Shown here: positions 42,491 through 50,258 of the stretch, one piece after another
How positions within the stretch are numbered: position 1 is the first letter of the stretch
How the letters are laid out: the number at the start of each line of letters is the position of its first letter
Position numbers and translations under genes: made by a program
From: Lachnospiraceae bacterium
GTDB lineage: Bacteria > Bacillota > Clostridia > Lachnospirales > Lachnospiraceae
Assembly (NCBI GenBank): GCA_015056975.1
Contig: SVFG01000005.1
Location: 1-56,313, forward strand
Length of the DNA stretch: 56,313 nucleotides
Reading direction: 5' to 3'
The notes under the pieces: generated by a model
What the model was told of the DNA's origin: nothing
Database searches by the model: none
The model's input: the letters and a program-made list of their open reading frames with translations, nothing else

Positions 42491-42519
42491 ATGATACAAC
42501 GAAAGCGCTTCTACCACAA
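42491..42519 (-). promoter_or_regulatory. purL promoter with cre-like palindrome in the spacer
   Basis: TTGTGG (42514-42519), 17-nt spacer, TATCAT (42491-42496), reading leftward. The spacer holds GAAGCGCTTTCG, resembling a catabolite-repressor (CcpA) cre site with about two mismatches at the ends. The long leader (about 55 nt) has no clear purine riboswitch. Confidence 0.5.
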
Positions 42520-42539
42520 TAGCACAAAACAACAAAAAT

Positions 42540-42565
42540 GGGTAAAATTATTGAAAATTCTACCC
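42540..42565 (-). terminator. TetR gene terminator
   Basis: GGGTAGAATTT with AATTTTACCC and a minus-strand tail rich in T (ATTTTTGTTGTTTTG). Confidence 0.75.
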
Positions 42566-42573
42566 AAATTCTA

Positions 42574-43158
42574 CTAATCCTCCACGCCGAGTCCGTTTAA
42601 GATGTAAAGTATTTCTCTGTCCACCGCCTCAGATGTGATACCGATGGTCTGAGCGGAAATCTTTAAGCCCTCCAACACGAACATGATATTGCGGGCAGTC
42701 CCTTCGCAATCCTCACAATAGAATTCTCCGTTCTCTACTCCGGTCTCAATCAGCTTCTCGATAATCTTCACTGCAGAATCAAACTGCTTTTTCAGTACAT
42801 TGTCCTTCTTGGGCAGATTGTTTTCAAAATAAAACTCATACACTGCCTGTGTGAGGGTATCTTTCTTGCGCAAAAGCTCCTTTTTCTGCTCTCTTAAAAA
42901 AAGTAACAAAATATCTGCAGCTGTGGCATCCTCCTTGATGCTGTCTGAGAAAACATCGTCCGTCTCCTCGCTCTCCAATCTGAGAACCTCCATAAAAATC
43001 TGGCTTGTACTCTCAAAATAAAGGTATAGACCACCTCTACTGATATCGCAGGCTTCCACAATGTCCTTCATGGTAACCTTTTTAAAGCCCTTCTCCACAA
43101 AGACCTTTCTGGCAGTCTCCACTATATATTTCTTCTTCTGTACTGACTTCTCGCCCAT
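42574..43158 (-). CDS. TetR/AcrR family transcriptional regulator
   Basis: 194 residues with an N-terminal HTH (about 12-50: ARKVFVEKGFKKVTMKDIVEACDISRG read in two parts, VTMKDIVEACDISRGGLYLY being the core) and a helical ligand-binding C-terminus. Ligand unknown. GGAGG lies before the ATG at 43158; the longer frame to 43212 overlaps the upstream gene. It follows a DUF6508 gene by 17 nt. The divergently arranged gene at 43802 and the palindrome between them may be its targets (inference). Confidence 0.88.
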   Translation of the reverse strand: MGEKSVQKKKYIVETARKVFVEKGFKKVTMKDIVEACDISRGGLYLYFESTSQIFMEVLRLESEETDDVFSDSIKEDATAADILLLFLREQKKELLRKKDTLTQAVYEFYFENNLPKKDNVLKKQFDSAVKIIEKLIETGVENGEFYCEDCEGTARNIMFVLEGLKISAQTIGITSEAVDREILYILNGLGVED

Positions 43159-43175
43159 TACTTCCTCCGCGCCTC

Positions 43176-43652
43176 TTACACGTTCCCTTGAACGTATATA
43201 GGCTGATCCCAATACTCTATAATTTCTTTCATCTGCTTTAATATCAGATAAAAGATTTCTTCCCGCATAGCTTCATTCCACAGGGTTCCCTTCACTCTTC
43301 CGCCCAACACATACTTGGAAAGAATCCCTTTTAACAGATCCCACTCTCTCCAGCCGGCCTTTGTAATGGCCTTGCGCTCATCCTCATGGGTCTTCAAGCG
43401 ATTGCGCGTAAAGACATACTGATAATTTTTCTCCATAAGGGAACTTTTAGATGCTTCCCGCACAAAATTCATCAATGTGCCATCATATACCGGAAACTTT
43501 AACGTTCCTTCACCCAGGTTGTCACCCTGATAGGTAGAGCTCACAGATTTACCCGCATGCTGTTCCAACCACGGCAAATATCGAAGTAACGGCATAACCG
43601 CTTCCTTATACTCTGCGATAATCCTCTGTCTGTATTCCAAATCCTTCTCCAT
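43176..43652 (-). CDS. DUF6508-like hypothetical protein
   Basis: 158 residues, soluble, no signal peptide. The pattern with YQYVFTRNRLK near the middle, WREWDLLKGILSKYVLGGRVKG (given in parts: WREWDLLKGILSKYV then GGRVKG) and GTLWNEAMREEIFYLILKQM resembles DUF6508, which has no known function. It shares an operon with the TetR gene. GGGAGGTGTCATT precedes the ATG at 43652. Confidence 0.6.
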   Translation of the reverse strand: MEKDLEYRQRIIAEYKEAVMPLLRYLPWLEQHAGKSVSSTYQGDNLGEGTLKFPVYDGTLMNFVREASKSSLMEKNYQYVFTRNRLKTHEDERKAITKAGWREWDLLKGILSKYVLGGRVKGTLWNEAMREEIFYLILKQMKEIIEYWDQPIYVQGNV

Positions 43653-43723
43653 AATGACACCTCCCAACAAAAATGACACATATGTATTTTTATTCTATCA
43701 CATTTTTATTAAAAGTACAGTAT

Positions 43724-43761
43724 AAAATTTCATATACTTTATGAAAATTTTGTAGTATAAT
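43724..43761 (+). promoter_or_regulatory. Divergent promoter region with inverted repeat
   Basis: AAAATTTCATA (43724-43734) pairs with TATGAAAATTTT (43740-43751). It lies upstream of a rightward -10 TATAAT (43756-43761) that serves the large cNMP-domain gene and in the region where a leftward promoter for the DUF6508-TetR pair is expected. No clear -35 was found for the rightward promoter, which suggests activator dependence or a repressor site over the -35. Confidence 0.5.
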
Positions 43762-43801
43762 GATATTATTATATATATGTAAGGGTAAAGTGGAGAAGGA
43801 T

Positions 43802-46084
43802 ATGGCTGATATTACACTGGAAAAATCAAAATATATCTATAAAAGCGGTCAACCAATGACCGCACTGCACCTGATTACAAAGGGACAGGTACGGGTGACC
43901 TATCCGGGCGGCGAATATCGCATCGGCAAAGGTGATGTCATCGGTATATGTGAAGTATGCTCGGAAATTCACTTCCTGAATTATATCACGGCCGAGAACA
44001 CCAGCATACTAACCTATCCCCTGACAAGCATGGAATCTTTGGACGACTTATTGCAAAAGCATCCCGATGTAGCCAGACTGTTTTTGCTGTCTGCTTTCAG
44101 ACAGACCAATACCCTGCTGGAAAACTGGTCCCTTTCAGAACTGAACTGCAGTTCCTCATACTATACACTGGCAGAGGATTACGAAAAATATAAATCTCTC
44201 TGCAAGCGTTACCATGTTACATTCCGGGATTTGCCTGAGTTTGATACACTGACCGCTTATCTGAATGAGGATTTGCCCGATATTTGGCTCAACAACTATT
44301 ATCTGGGGCTTTTACATATTTATGGTTCAGAAAATTACAAGGCAGTGATACAGGAGCCCGCAGTCTCCCTAGGGCTTTTGAGAAAGTGTAGTCTGGACTA
44401 CCGCAAAACTTTTATGTGTATGGAAGAACAGCACAATTATCTGCAAAAGCTTGCCGGCTTTTATTTTCACGAATCCGGCAATGATTTGTTTGATTATTAT
44501 ACTGCTCTGTTTTATAAGCTTGGGAACGACAGCACCGACATTGAAGAATTATCCGAAGACATCAGTCGTATAATTTCACAGTTTAAGGATTTATCAGCAT
44601 GCAATACCGAGCTTTTAGCCTCTCGTATTACAAGCTTCCAGAATCACGTGGTTCACCTCGATAATCGCAAAGCGGTTATGGACGATCCCTCCATGGAATC
44701 TGAAATCTCCTCTAAGCTTGCCGGCTCCTTAAATACCATTTTGGAATTTGCCGATGCAGACTCTGATTTGTCTGCGGCCTTCAAGCAGCATGTACACAGT
44801 TATAAAGCATTACCCGATAAATCTTCCATGGATGATTTATCCTGCTCTCTTCGCCGTGCACTGACTGAGGAATTCTATGTGCTATACTCCACCATATTTG
44901 AGCATGCATTAGATTCCCCGCTTCTCCCCATGCCCGTCCGGATGTTTTTGTATTTCGGTTACGTGGACGAAGAATTGGCAGGCAGGGAAAACGCCGTAAC
45001 ACTTTACAAAATCGCCAGCAATCTGGGCAACTACAGCGACTTTGGATTATACACCTTTTTTGATTGGCTTCTTGCCATCTATAACGGTCAAAAATCTCCC
45101 AGCCGCAATGAGTTTGATTTGGACTATTCGGATTATATTCACAAGCAAAAGCTCAGCGGATATATTTCTGACGCAGAGCTTCGCAAGCTGGAACAGAATG
45201 CCATGAGCAAGGTAGCCTACGAATTGCGTAATATGTTCCCTGTGGTAAACAAGATTACCTTCGGACGTCTCACTACCTTCTGCCCTCTGTTTTGTGCAGA
45301 CAATGTGTTAAAGAAATTGGAGGATTGTCTGGTAACGGTTACCAACTTAGGCAAAGCAATGGAGCTTGTGCGCAAGACAGATTACTCTGCATTTTACAGA
45401 GAAAGTCTGGACACCAAGAATTATGAAGTCCTCGGCAAGGAAATGATACATACAGAATATCTTCCTGATATCATCCTTATGCCCAATGTAGGTATTCGTG
45501 GTGTCATGTGGCAGGAAATCGAAGGTAAGCACCGTAACAGCCCGGGACGAATGGTATTGTCCATCTTCCATATGGAAGATTTGACCACCACCTTCATCCG
45601 CCTGACCGGCGAATTCCGTTGGGAAATGTGTAAACGTATTCAAGGTACCCGTTGGAATGACATCAGCGACCGCTCCCTGACCAGTGAATACTTTGATTAT
45701 ATTCAGTTCTATCGCAAGAATCATGAGTTGAGCAATGACGCCAAGGAAAAAGTCCGTGCCGGTATGCAACGTGCAAAGAACAGCTTTAAGGAAATGTTTG
45801 TACGCGACTATATTGTCTGGGTATTATTTGAAGGAAACGGTTCTCCCAGACTGAATAAGGTAGCCCGCAGGATACTGTTTACATACTGTCCTTTCCCCAA
45901 ATCCATATGCAGAACTCTGGAACAAAATCCTCTCTATACAGAGATTTTGGAGAAGCACAGAATTTACACCGCCAGAAGGATTCATCATTTGGATATGGTT
46001 ATCCAAAAGCTTAGAAACAACGGCACTACCGTACCGGATACTCTGGAAAGAGAAAGAATATTTGCAGAAGGAAATGTACAATAA
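43802..46084 (+). CDS. Large protein with N-terminal cyclic-nucleotide-binding fold, no HTH
   Basis: 760 residues. Residues about 5-130 have the beta-roll of Crp/cNMP-binding domains (YIYKSGQPMTALHLITKGQV, GDVIGICEVC), but the usual phosphate-cassette Arg of cAMP-type sites is absent, so the ligand is unclear. The remaining 630 residues match no family I recognise: long helical stretches, a mid region (about 490-600) and a C-terminal segment rich in basic residues (RDYIVWVLFEG). There is no C-terminal helix-turn-helix, so it is not a Crp-type activator. No membrane segments. GGAGAAGG precedes the ATG at 43802. Divergent from a TetR operon; palindrome between. Confidence 0.8.
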   Translation: MADITLEKSKYIYKSGQPMTALHLITKGQVRVTYPGGEYRIGKGDVIGICEVCSEIHFLNYITAENTSILTYPLTSMESLDDLLQKHPDVARLFLLSAFRQTNTLLENWSLSELNCSSSYYTLAEDYEKYKSLCKRYHVTFRDLPEFDTLTAYLNEDLPDIWLNNYYLGLLHIYGSENYKAVIQEPAVSLGLLRKCSLDYRKTFMCMEEQHNYLQKLAGFYFHESGNDLFDYYTALFYKLGNDSTDIEELSEDISRIISQFKDLSACNTELLASRITSFQNHVVHLDNRKAVMDDPSMESEISSKLAGSLNTILEFADADSDLSAAFKQHVHSYKALPDKSSMDDLSCSLRRALTEEFYVLYSTIFEHALDSPLLPMPVRMFLYFGYVDEELAGRENAVTLYKIASNLGNYSDFGLYTFFDWLLAIYNGQKSPSRNEFDLDYSDYIHKQKLSGYISDAELRKLEQNAMSKVAYELRNMFPVVNKITFGRLTTFCPLFCADNVLKKLEDCLVTVTNLGKAMELVRKTDYSAFYRESLDTKNYEVLGKEMIHTEYLPDIILMPNVGIRGVMWQEIEGKHRNSPGRMVLSIFHMEDLTTTFIRLTGEFRWEMCKRIQGTRWNDISDRSLTSEYFDYIQFYRKNHELSNDAKEKVRAGMQRAKNSFKEMFVRDYIVWVLFEGNGSPRLNKVARRILFTYCPFPKSICRTLEQNPLYTEILEKHRIYTARRIHHLDMVIQKLRNNGTTVPDTLERERIFAEGNVQ

Positions 46085-46089
46085 ATTTG

Positions 46090-46120
46090 CAGCTCTTACA
46101 CGATTGTGTAGGAGCTGTTG
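46090..46120 (+). terminator. Terminator of the cNMP-domain gene
   Basis: CAGCTCTTACAC with GTGTAGGAGCTG: a 12-bp stem with one G-U pair, 4-nt loop and a T-rich tail, 5 nt after the stop. Confidence 0.8.
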
Positions 46121-46122
46121 TA

Positions 46123-46330
46123 TGTTGCGGGACGTAAGAGGGACAGAGGAGGATACCATGACAGCCGCAGGCACGCTCCCGCTATGGCAGATGCGCAGTG
46201 TGTGTTAAGGAGAATTGCGAAGCGATTCTCTCAGAATCGTCGCTGCTGAGCGACGATTTAGGACCGGCGTGCTCAGAATGCGCTGCTTGTGTCATGGTAT
46301 CCTCCTCTGCCCCTCTTACTTCCCACAACA
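46123..46330 (-). repeat. Palindromic element, copy C
   Basis: Core 46151-46302 (152 nt) is the near-identical reverse-orientation counterpart of copy A; outer arms 46123-46150 and 46303-46330 match each other (about 25 of 28) but not the arms of A. The minus-strand RNA has hairpins AATCGTCGCT-CAGC-AGCGACGATT and GAGAAT...ATTCTC. It fills the gap between two converging terminators (46117 and 46337). A frame through its plus strand begins as a shared peptide with copy A and is spurious. Confidence 0.85.
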
Positions 46331-46336
46331 CAAAAC

Positions 46337-46367
46337 AGCCCACAGACTCTCTTCGAATCTGTGGGCT
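46337..46367 (-). terminator. Terminator of the OFA transporter gene
   Basis: AGCCCACAGA with TCTGTGGGCT and a minus-strand tail GTTTTGTTG. Confidence 0.8.
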
Positions 46368-46389
46368 TCATTATTTTCTGCAAATATAT

Positions 46390-47766
46390 TTAGCTTGCCT
46401 TCTTAGCCTGCTTTGCTGCAAGTGCCTTATCGGTAGGTCTTACCAGCACAAGGCTGATAATCAGGGATACGATGTAGAGTACAATGGTTGCATACAATAC
46501 ATACTGATAACCGGTAGGATTTACCGCAATCTTCTCAATGGTTCCGTCTTCCAATATATGCTCAATAAACTCTTCTTTTCCGAAAGTCTTTACAATCCAT
46601 GCTGCCATCTGGTTACCGGTAAGTCCGGCAAACGCCCATGCTGACAAGGTAATACCGTGGATTGCACTGATGCTTCCCATTCCATAATGATCGGACAACA
46701 GAGTCGGTACGTTGGAGAAACCACCGCCGTAACCTGCATTTACTACAAAAATTAATGCTAATACCAAAATAGTTAAGAATATATTTCCTTCTCCATTCTT
46801 AATACCGCTTGTCAAGAGAACTGCTCCGGTAAACACAATGGACAAAATGAAAATCATCTTATAAATTGTATTTCTATCCTTCATGGTATCTGCCCATGCA
46901 GAGAAACCAAGACGTCCACCCGCATTAAAGATAGCAGATACAGTTGACACAATACCTACAGCACCTGCAAGTCCGATACACTTAACAATCATCTTCTCCT
47001 GTGAAATCAACGCAAGACCACAGGTAATATTGATATAGAACATTAACCAAATACCAATATAGTTGGTCACAGGCTTGGACTTGATAACTTCAATAATACT
47101 GGGCTTCGCCTCCTTACCCTGAGGTTCATGCCAGCCTTCAGGCTTCTTCAATAATAAATGACCAATAAACATCAATACAAAGTAAGCAATTGACAGGATA
47201 ATGAACATCTTGTAGATTCCGCCATCTCCCAAACCGTCAAGCATAGCCTCCATAATAGGGCTTGCGATTGCTTTTGCCGCACCGAAGCCTGCGACTGCAA
47301 GACCGGTAGCCAGACCCTTTCTATCCTGGAACCAGAGCATCAGGGTCTTAACAGGGGACAAATAACCGGTTCCTAGACCGATACCCATGATAAAACCGTA
47401 GCATACATAAATACCGATAAGTGCCAGCACACTTCCATTATTCTGTCCGCCGAACCAGATAAAGAAACCTGTTCCAGCCATACCCAGTGCAAAACAGATT
47501 GTTGCAATCAGGGAAGACTTATGAATGTCTTTCTCAACAACATTTCCAAGGAATGCTGCAGACATACCCAGGAAGAAAATTGCAAAACTGAATGCCCACT
47601 CGGTTGCACCCTTTGTAAAACCGATATAGTCAGCTATCTCCTGGCTGAAGATTGACCAGCAGTATACAGTACCGATACTGCAGTGAAGTAACAGTGCAGG
47701 GATTGCTGCACGAATCCATTTGTTTGCGCGCCAGCCGGACGCCTTCTTTACATTTGCTTCTGTCAT
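46390..47766 (-). CDS. OFA family MFS transporter (oxalate/formate antiporter-like)
   Basis: 458 residues with 12 hydrophobic helices in the two 6-helix halves of the major facilitator superfamily. The N-terminal AIPALLLHCSIGTVYCWSIF and LGTGYLSPVKTLMLWFQDRKG correspond to the OFA (oxalate/formate antiporter) motifs. Actual substrate (oxalate, formate, lactate or another monocarboxylate) not determinable. Monocistronic with a strong promoter; the N-terminal cytosolic segment (about 15 residues) is basic. Confidence 0.85.
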   Translation of the reverse strand: MTEANVKKASGWRANKWIRAAIPALLLHCSIGTVYCWSIFSQEIADYIGFTKGATEWAFSFAIFFLGMSAAFLGNVVEKDIHKSSLIATICFALGMAGTGFFIWFGGQNNGSVLALIGIYVCYGFIMGIGLGTGYLSPVKTLMLWFQDRKGLATGLAVAGFGAAKAIASPIMEAMLDGLGDGGIYKMFIILSIAYFVLMFIGHLLLKKPEGWHEPQGKEAKPSIIEVIKSKPVTNYIGIWLMFYINITCGLALISQEKMIVKCIGLAGAVGIVSTVSAIFNAGGRLGFSAWADTMKDRNTIYKMIFILSIVFTGAVLLTSGIKNGEGNIFLTILVLALIFVVNAGYGGGFSNVPTLLSDHYGMGSISAIHGITLSAWAFAGLTGNQMAAWIVKTFGKEEFIEHILEDGTIEKIAVNPTGYQYVLYATIVLYIVSLIISLVLVRPTDKALAAKQAKKAS

Positions 47767-47815
47767 GATGATTCTCCTATTTTACATATTATCGTATCTG
47801 AAAACAAACATTTAC

Positions 47816-47844
47816 ATTATACACCCAGTTTTTCTATGTTTCAA
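47816..47844 (-). promoter_or_regulatory. Promoter of the OFA transporter gene
   Basis: TTGAAA (47839-47844), 17-nt spacer, TATAAT (47816-47821), reading leftward. Confidence 0.75.
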
Positions 47845-47887
47845 CATCAAAATGTAAAAATTTTAATCATTATTTTCAAATAAAGGG

Positions 47888-47916
47888 TAGACAAACTGGA
47901 TAAATTAGGCTATACT
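47888..47916 (+). promoter_or_regulatory. Promoter of a candidate small RNA
   Basis: TAGACA (47888-47893), 17-nt spacer, TATACT (47911-47916), rightward, with no reading frame downstream. Confidence 0.6.
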
Positions 47917-47918
47917 TT

Positions 47919-48026
47919 ACTTACTTGGTTGCGACACCAAGGTACTTATTTAACAATAAGTATTAAATTCCCCTTTTACACAATTAAAGCGCCTCGGTCC
48001 CCTCCGAGGTGCTTTAATTTTATTGT
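47919..48026 (+). ncRNA. Candidate small RNA, about 105 nt
   Basis: From a start near 47919-47923 the transcript would form CTTGGT-TGCGAC-ACCAAG (47924-47941), then TACTTATT-TAAC-AATAAGTA (47943-47962), a short single-stranded linker, and end at a strong intrinsic terminator (47982-48019, 16-bp stem with a G-U pair, then TTTATTG). No start codon with a ribosome-binding site lies inside. It does not match a small-RNA class I know. It stands between the OFA promoter and tRNA-Trp. Expression is not shown. Confidence 0.55.
47982..48024 (+). terminator. Intrinsic terminator of the candidate small RNA
   Basis: AATTAAAGCGCCTCGG with CCGAGGTGCTTTAATT around a loop of TCCCCT, tail TTATTG. The symmetrical A/T flanks allow function in both directions. 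Confidence 0.8.
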
Positions 48027-48102
48027 TGAATACGTTGTTTTCCAAGTGTGCCGCCATTGCATTTTCATTGTGCAAATTTTTACAAAAATTTTGATTTTTT
48101 GC

Positions 48103-48131
48103 TTGCAATGATATATTTCCTATGCTATAAT
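48103..48131 (+). promoter_or_regulatory. tRNA-Trp promoter
   Basis: TTGCAA (48103-48108), 17-nt spacer, TATAAT (48126-48131). Confidence 0.8.
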
Positions 48132-48163
48132 ATGCTTCGTCAGTTAATGACATTAACCTTTTT

Positions 48164-48234
48164 AGGGGAATAGTACAGCGGTAGTGCGGCGGTCTCCAAA
48201 ACCGTTAACGGGGGTTCGATCCCCTCTTCCCCTG
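48164..48234 (+). tRNA. tRNA-Trp (CCA)
   Basis: 71 nt. The acceptor AGGGGAA pairs with TTCCCCT; D-arm GTAC/GTGC; anticodon loop CTCCAAA with anticodon CCA; T-arm GGGGG-TTCGATC-CCCTC. The discriminator is G, and the 3' CCA is not encoded. It is the partner sensed by the T-box at 4011-4273. Stands alone with its own promoter and terminator. Confidence 0.95.
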
Positions 48235-48236
48235 CT

Positions 48237-48266
48237 AAAAGAGCCTTGAGTAATCAAGGCTCTTTT
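48237..48266 (+). terminator. Terminator of tRNA-Trp, shared with radA
   Basis: AAAAGAGCCTTGA with TCAAGGCTCTTTT, a 13-bp perfect stem with 4-nt loop and T-run on both strands, suitable for the convergent radA gene too. Confidence 0.9.
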
Positions 48267-48283
48267 CATTATACATTCTTCCA

Positions 48284-49657
48284 TTAAAACAATGCATCCA
48301 TCACATCCTGCACATTTTTCACTCCGACAATACGGATTCCATCCATTCCCATACATTCCTTCGCAGAAGCCATCGGCAAAACACAGGTTTCAAATCCAAG
48401 CTTACGTGCCTCTGCCACCCGCTGTTTCGCCATACTTACCGCACGGACTTCACCGCTGAGTCCGACCTCACCAAATGCAATCAGCTTGGAATCCATCACC
48501 TGATTGCGGAAACTGGAAATCAAAGCCAGCACAATGCCCAAATCAATGGCGGGCTCTGCAATTTTCATACCACCTGTAATATTCACATAAGCATCACACC
48601 CGGAAAGCTGCATCCCAAGGCGCTTCTCAAGTACTGCAATCAATAAATTTACCCTGTTAAAATCCGTTCCGGTCGTCTGACGCCTGGGAATGCCGAAATT
48701 GCTGTGACTTACCAGTGCTTGAATTTCGACAAGAAGAGGCCTGGTTCCCTCCATGGAACAGGATACCACAGAACCGCTTGCATCTTCCGGTCTTCCCACC
48801 AACATAAATTCCGATGGATTCTGCACTTCTGCAAGCCCCTCTTCCCGCATTTCAAACACGCCGATTTCATTGGTTGAGCCAAATCTGTTCTTTACTCCGC
48901 GCAAAATACGATAGGAGGCATGTCTGTCTCCTTCAAAATACAGCACAGTATCCACCATATGCTCCAAAACTCTTGGACCAGCCACGGTACCCTCCTTTGT
49001 CACATGGCCTACGATAAATATGGAAACCAGAAGCCCTTTTGCCAATTGTAAAAGCGTGGCGGTTGCCTCTCTCACCTGCGACACACTTCCGGGAGCCGCC
49101 GATACCGCTTCACTGTACATGGTCTGAATGGAATCAATAACCACCACTTCCGGCTTTTCTTTGCGAATTACATCTTCAACAGCATCCAGGCTTGTCTCGC
49201 AATAAAGAAGCATATCCTTCGTAAAGCTTCCGATACGGTCCGCACGCATCTTTATCTGTACCTTGGACTCCTCTCCCGAAATATAAAGCACCTTATGTCC
49301 TGCCTGCGCAATCTGTCTGCACACCTGTAAAAGAAGGGTGGACTTTCCGATACCCGGGTCTCCTCCAACCAATGTCAGTGACCCCTGTACAATACCGCCC
49401 CCCAGGACTCTGTCAAGCTCTCCGATACCGGTGAGTAGTTTATCCTCTTCCTGTATGGTTATATCTGCCAAAGCAGAAGGCTCCTCCCTGTCAAAAGCTC
49501 TTCTGGCTGTTCCGGTCTCCTTTAACTGCGCCTTGCTTACCGTCTCCTCTACAAAGCTATTCCACTCTTTGCATCCAGGGCACTGCCCCATCCATTTGGT
49601 TGATTCGTAACCGCAATTCTGGCAATAAAATATACTTGTTGTCTTTCCCTTCGCCAT
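48284..49657 (-). CDS. radA: DNA repair protein RadA
   Basis: 457 residues. An N-terminal zinc finger (FYCQNCGYES ... CPGCKEW), a RecA-like ATPase core with Walker A GDPGIGKSTL (about 95-104) and the KNRFG motif at about 250, and a Lon protease-like C-terminal domain (ALISSFRNQ, GEVGLSGEVRAV). Promotes branch migration in recombinational repair. Monocistronic as it appears. Start supported by AGGAG. Confidence 0.95.
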   Translation of the reverse strand: MAKGKTTSIFYCQNCGYESTKWMGQCPGCKEWNSFVEETVSKAQLKETGTARRAFDREEPSALADITIQEEDKLLTGIGELDRVLGGGIVQGSLTLVGGDPGIGKSTLLLQVCRQIAQAGHKVLYISGEESKVQIKMRADRIGSFTKDMLLYCETSLDAVEDVIRKEKPEVVVIDSIQTMYSEAVSAAPGSVSQVREATATLLQLAKGLLVSIFIVGHVTKEGTVAGPRVLEHMVDTVLYFEGDRHASYRILRGVKNRFGSTNEIGVFEMREEGLAEVQNPSEFMLVGRPEDASGSVVSCSMEGTRPLLVEIQALVSHSNFGIPRRQTTGTDFNRVNLLIAVLEKRLGMQLSGCDAYVNITGGMKIAEPAIDLGIVLALISSFRNQVMDSKLIAFGEVGLSGEVRAVSMAKQRVAEARKLGFETCVLPMASAKECMGMDGIRIVGVKNVQDVMDALF

Positions 49658-49701
49658 AACTAACTCCTAATTTTACTTCGGTCATCCCGGGTGATAAAGA
49701 A

Positions 49702-49744
49702 AAAGCCCTGGTGATGGAGGTGAATATCACCTCCATCGCCCGGC
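49702..49744 (-). terminator. Terminator of the small hypothetical gene
   Basis: Leftward GGCGATGGAGGTG ... CACCTCCATCACC stem with 5-nt loop, then GGGCTTTTTC. Confidence 0.85.
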
Positions 49745-49747
49745 TCC

Positions 49748-50161
49748 TTACGCCTTTATAATCTTTACAGGCACTTCTCCCGCCGCCATAAGCTCCACAC
49801 TCATGCTGAGCTTACCGCCAAGCCCTGTTTTCATTTTACCGATGCTCTTATCAGCGATAAATACCTCATACTCGGTATCATCCATAAGTCCTACGGTAAT
49901 CTGTGCATCCTCGTCACCTTCTACAAGGAAACTCACCTCTTCACTGCTTTCCTGAAACTCCAAAACGCTGGTACCGGGCACTGATTCATAAAGGAACATA
50001 CCGTTCTTCTCAAGCTTGGTGATTTCATTATAGGTCTTTACCTTAAGTAAATCTCCTGCATGCTCGTAATCCTCAACCTTTGCCTTGTGTACCAATTTGT
50101 GATTGCCAAAACTGATTGCACCGTCAGCCTCGCTGCGAAGCAATTCTTCTACCACTGCCAT
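49748..50161 (-). CDS. Small hypothetical protein (all-beta)
   Basis: 137 residues, acidic, no signal peptide or membrane segment. Central YNEITKLEKNGMFLYESVPGT is the most distinctive stretch. Predicted mostly beta, with strands such as AQITVGL and YEVFIADKS. Homologues in Lachnospiraceae are widely labelled endosialidase from memory, but at this size and without any glycosidase motif I would not accept that function. Start ATG follows AGGAGG; a TAGAAA-17-TATACT promoter candidate lies upstream. Confidence 0.65.
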   Translation of the reverse strand: MAVVEELLRSEADGAISFGNHKLVHKAKVEDYEHAGDLLKVKTYNEITKLEKNGMFLYESVPGTSVLEFQESSEEVSFLVEGDEDAQITVGLMDDTEYEVFIADKSIGKMKTGLGGKLSMSVELMAAGEVPVKIIKA

Positions 50162-50258
50162 TGTTGTTTCCTCCTAATCATTTGTACTTACAGTATATTA
50201 CAATTCTCAGCGTATTTCTACTTATTTTTTATAAAAAATATATATTTTGTATCACACA

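Noticed and set aside
46198-46644. 148-residue plus-strand frame downstream of the cNMP gene
   Set aside because: Spans element C, a terminator and the 3' end of the OFA gene on the opposite strand; not supported by any site.
49748-50161. Endosialidase annotation
   Set aside because: No glycoside hydrolase motif and too small; the label is carried by homology transfer only.
50223-50240. 18-bp A/T palindrome TATTTTTT-AT-AAAAAATA as a clpC terminator
   Set aside because: A palindrome of only A and T is too weak to terminate well and could be chance in an A/T-rich gap; not called.
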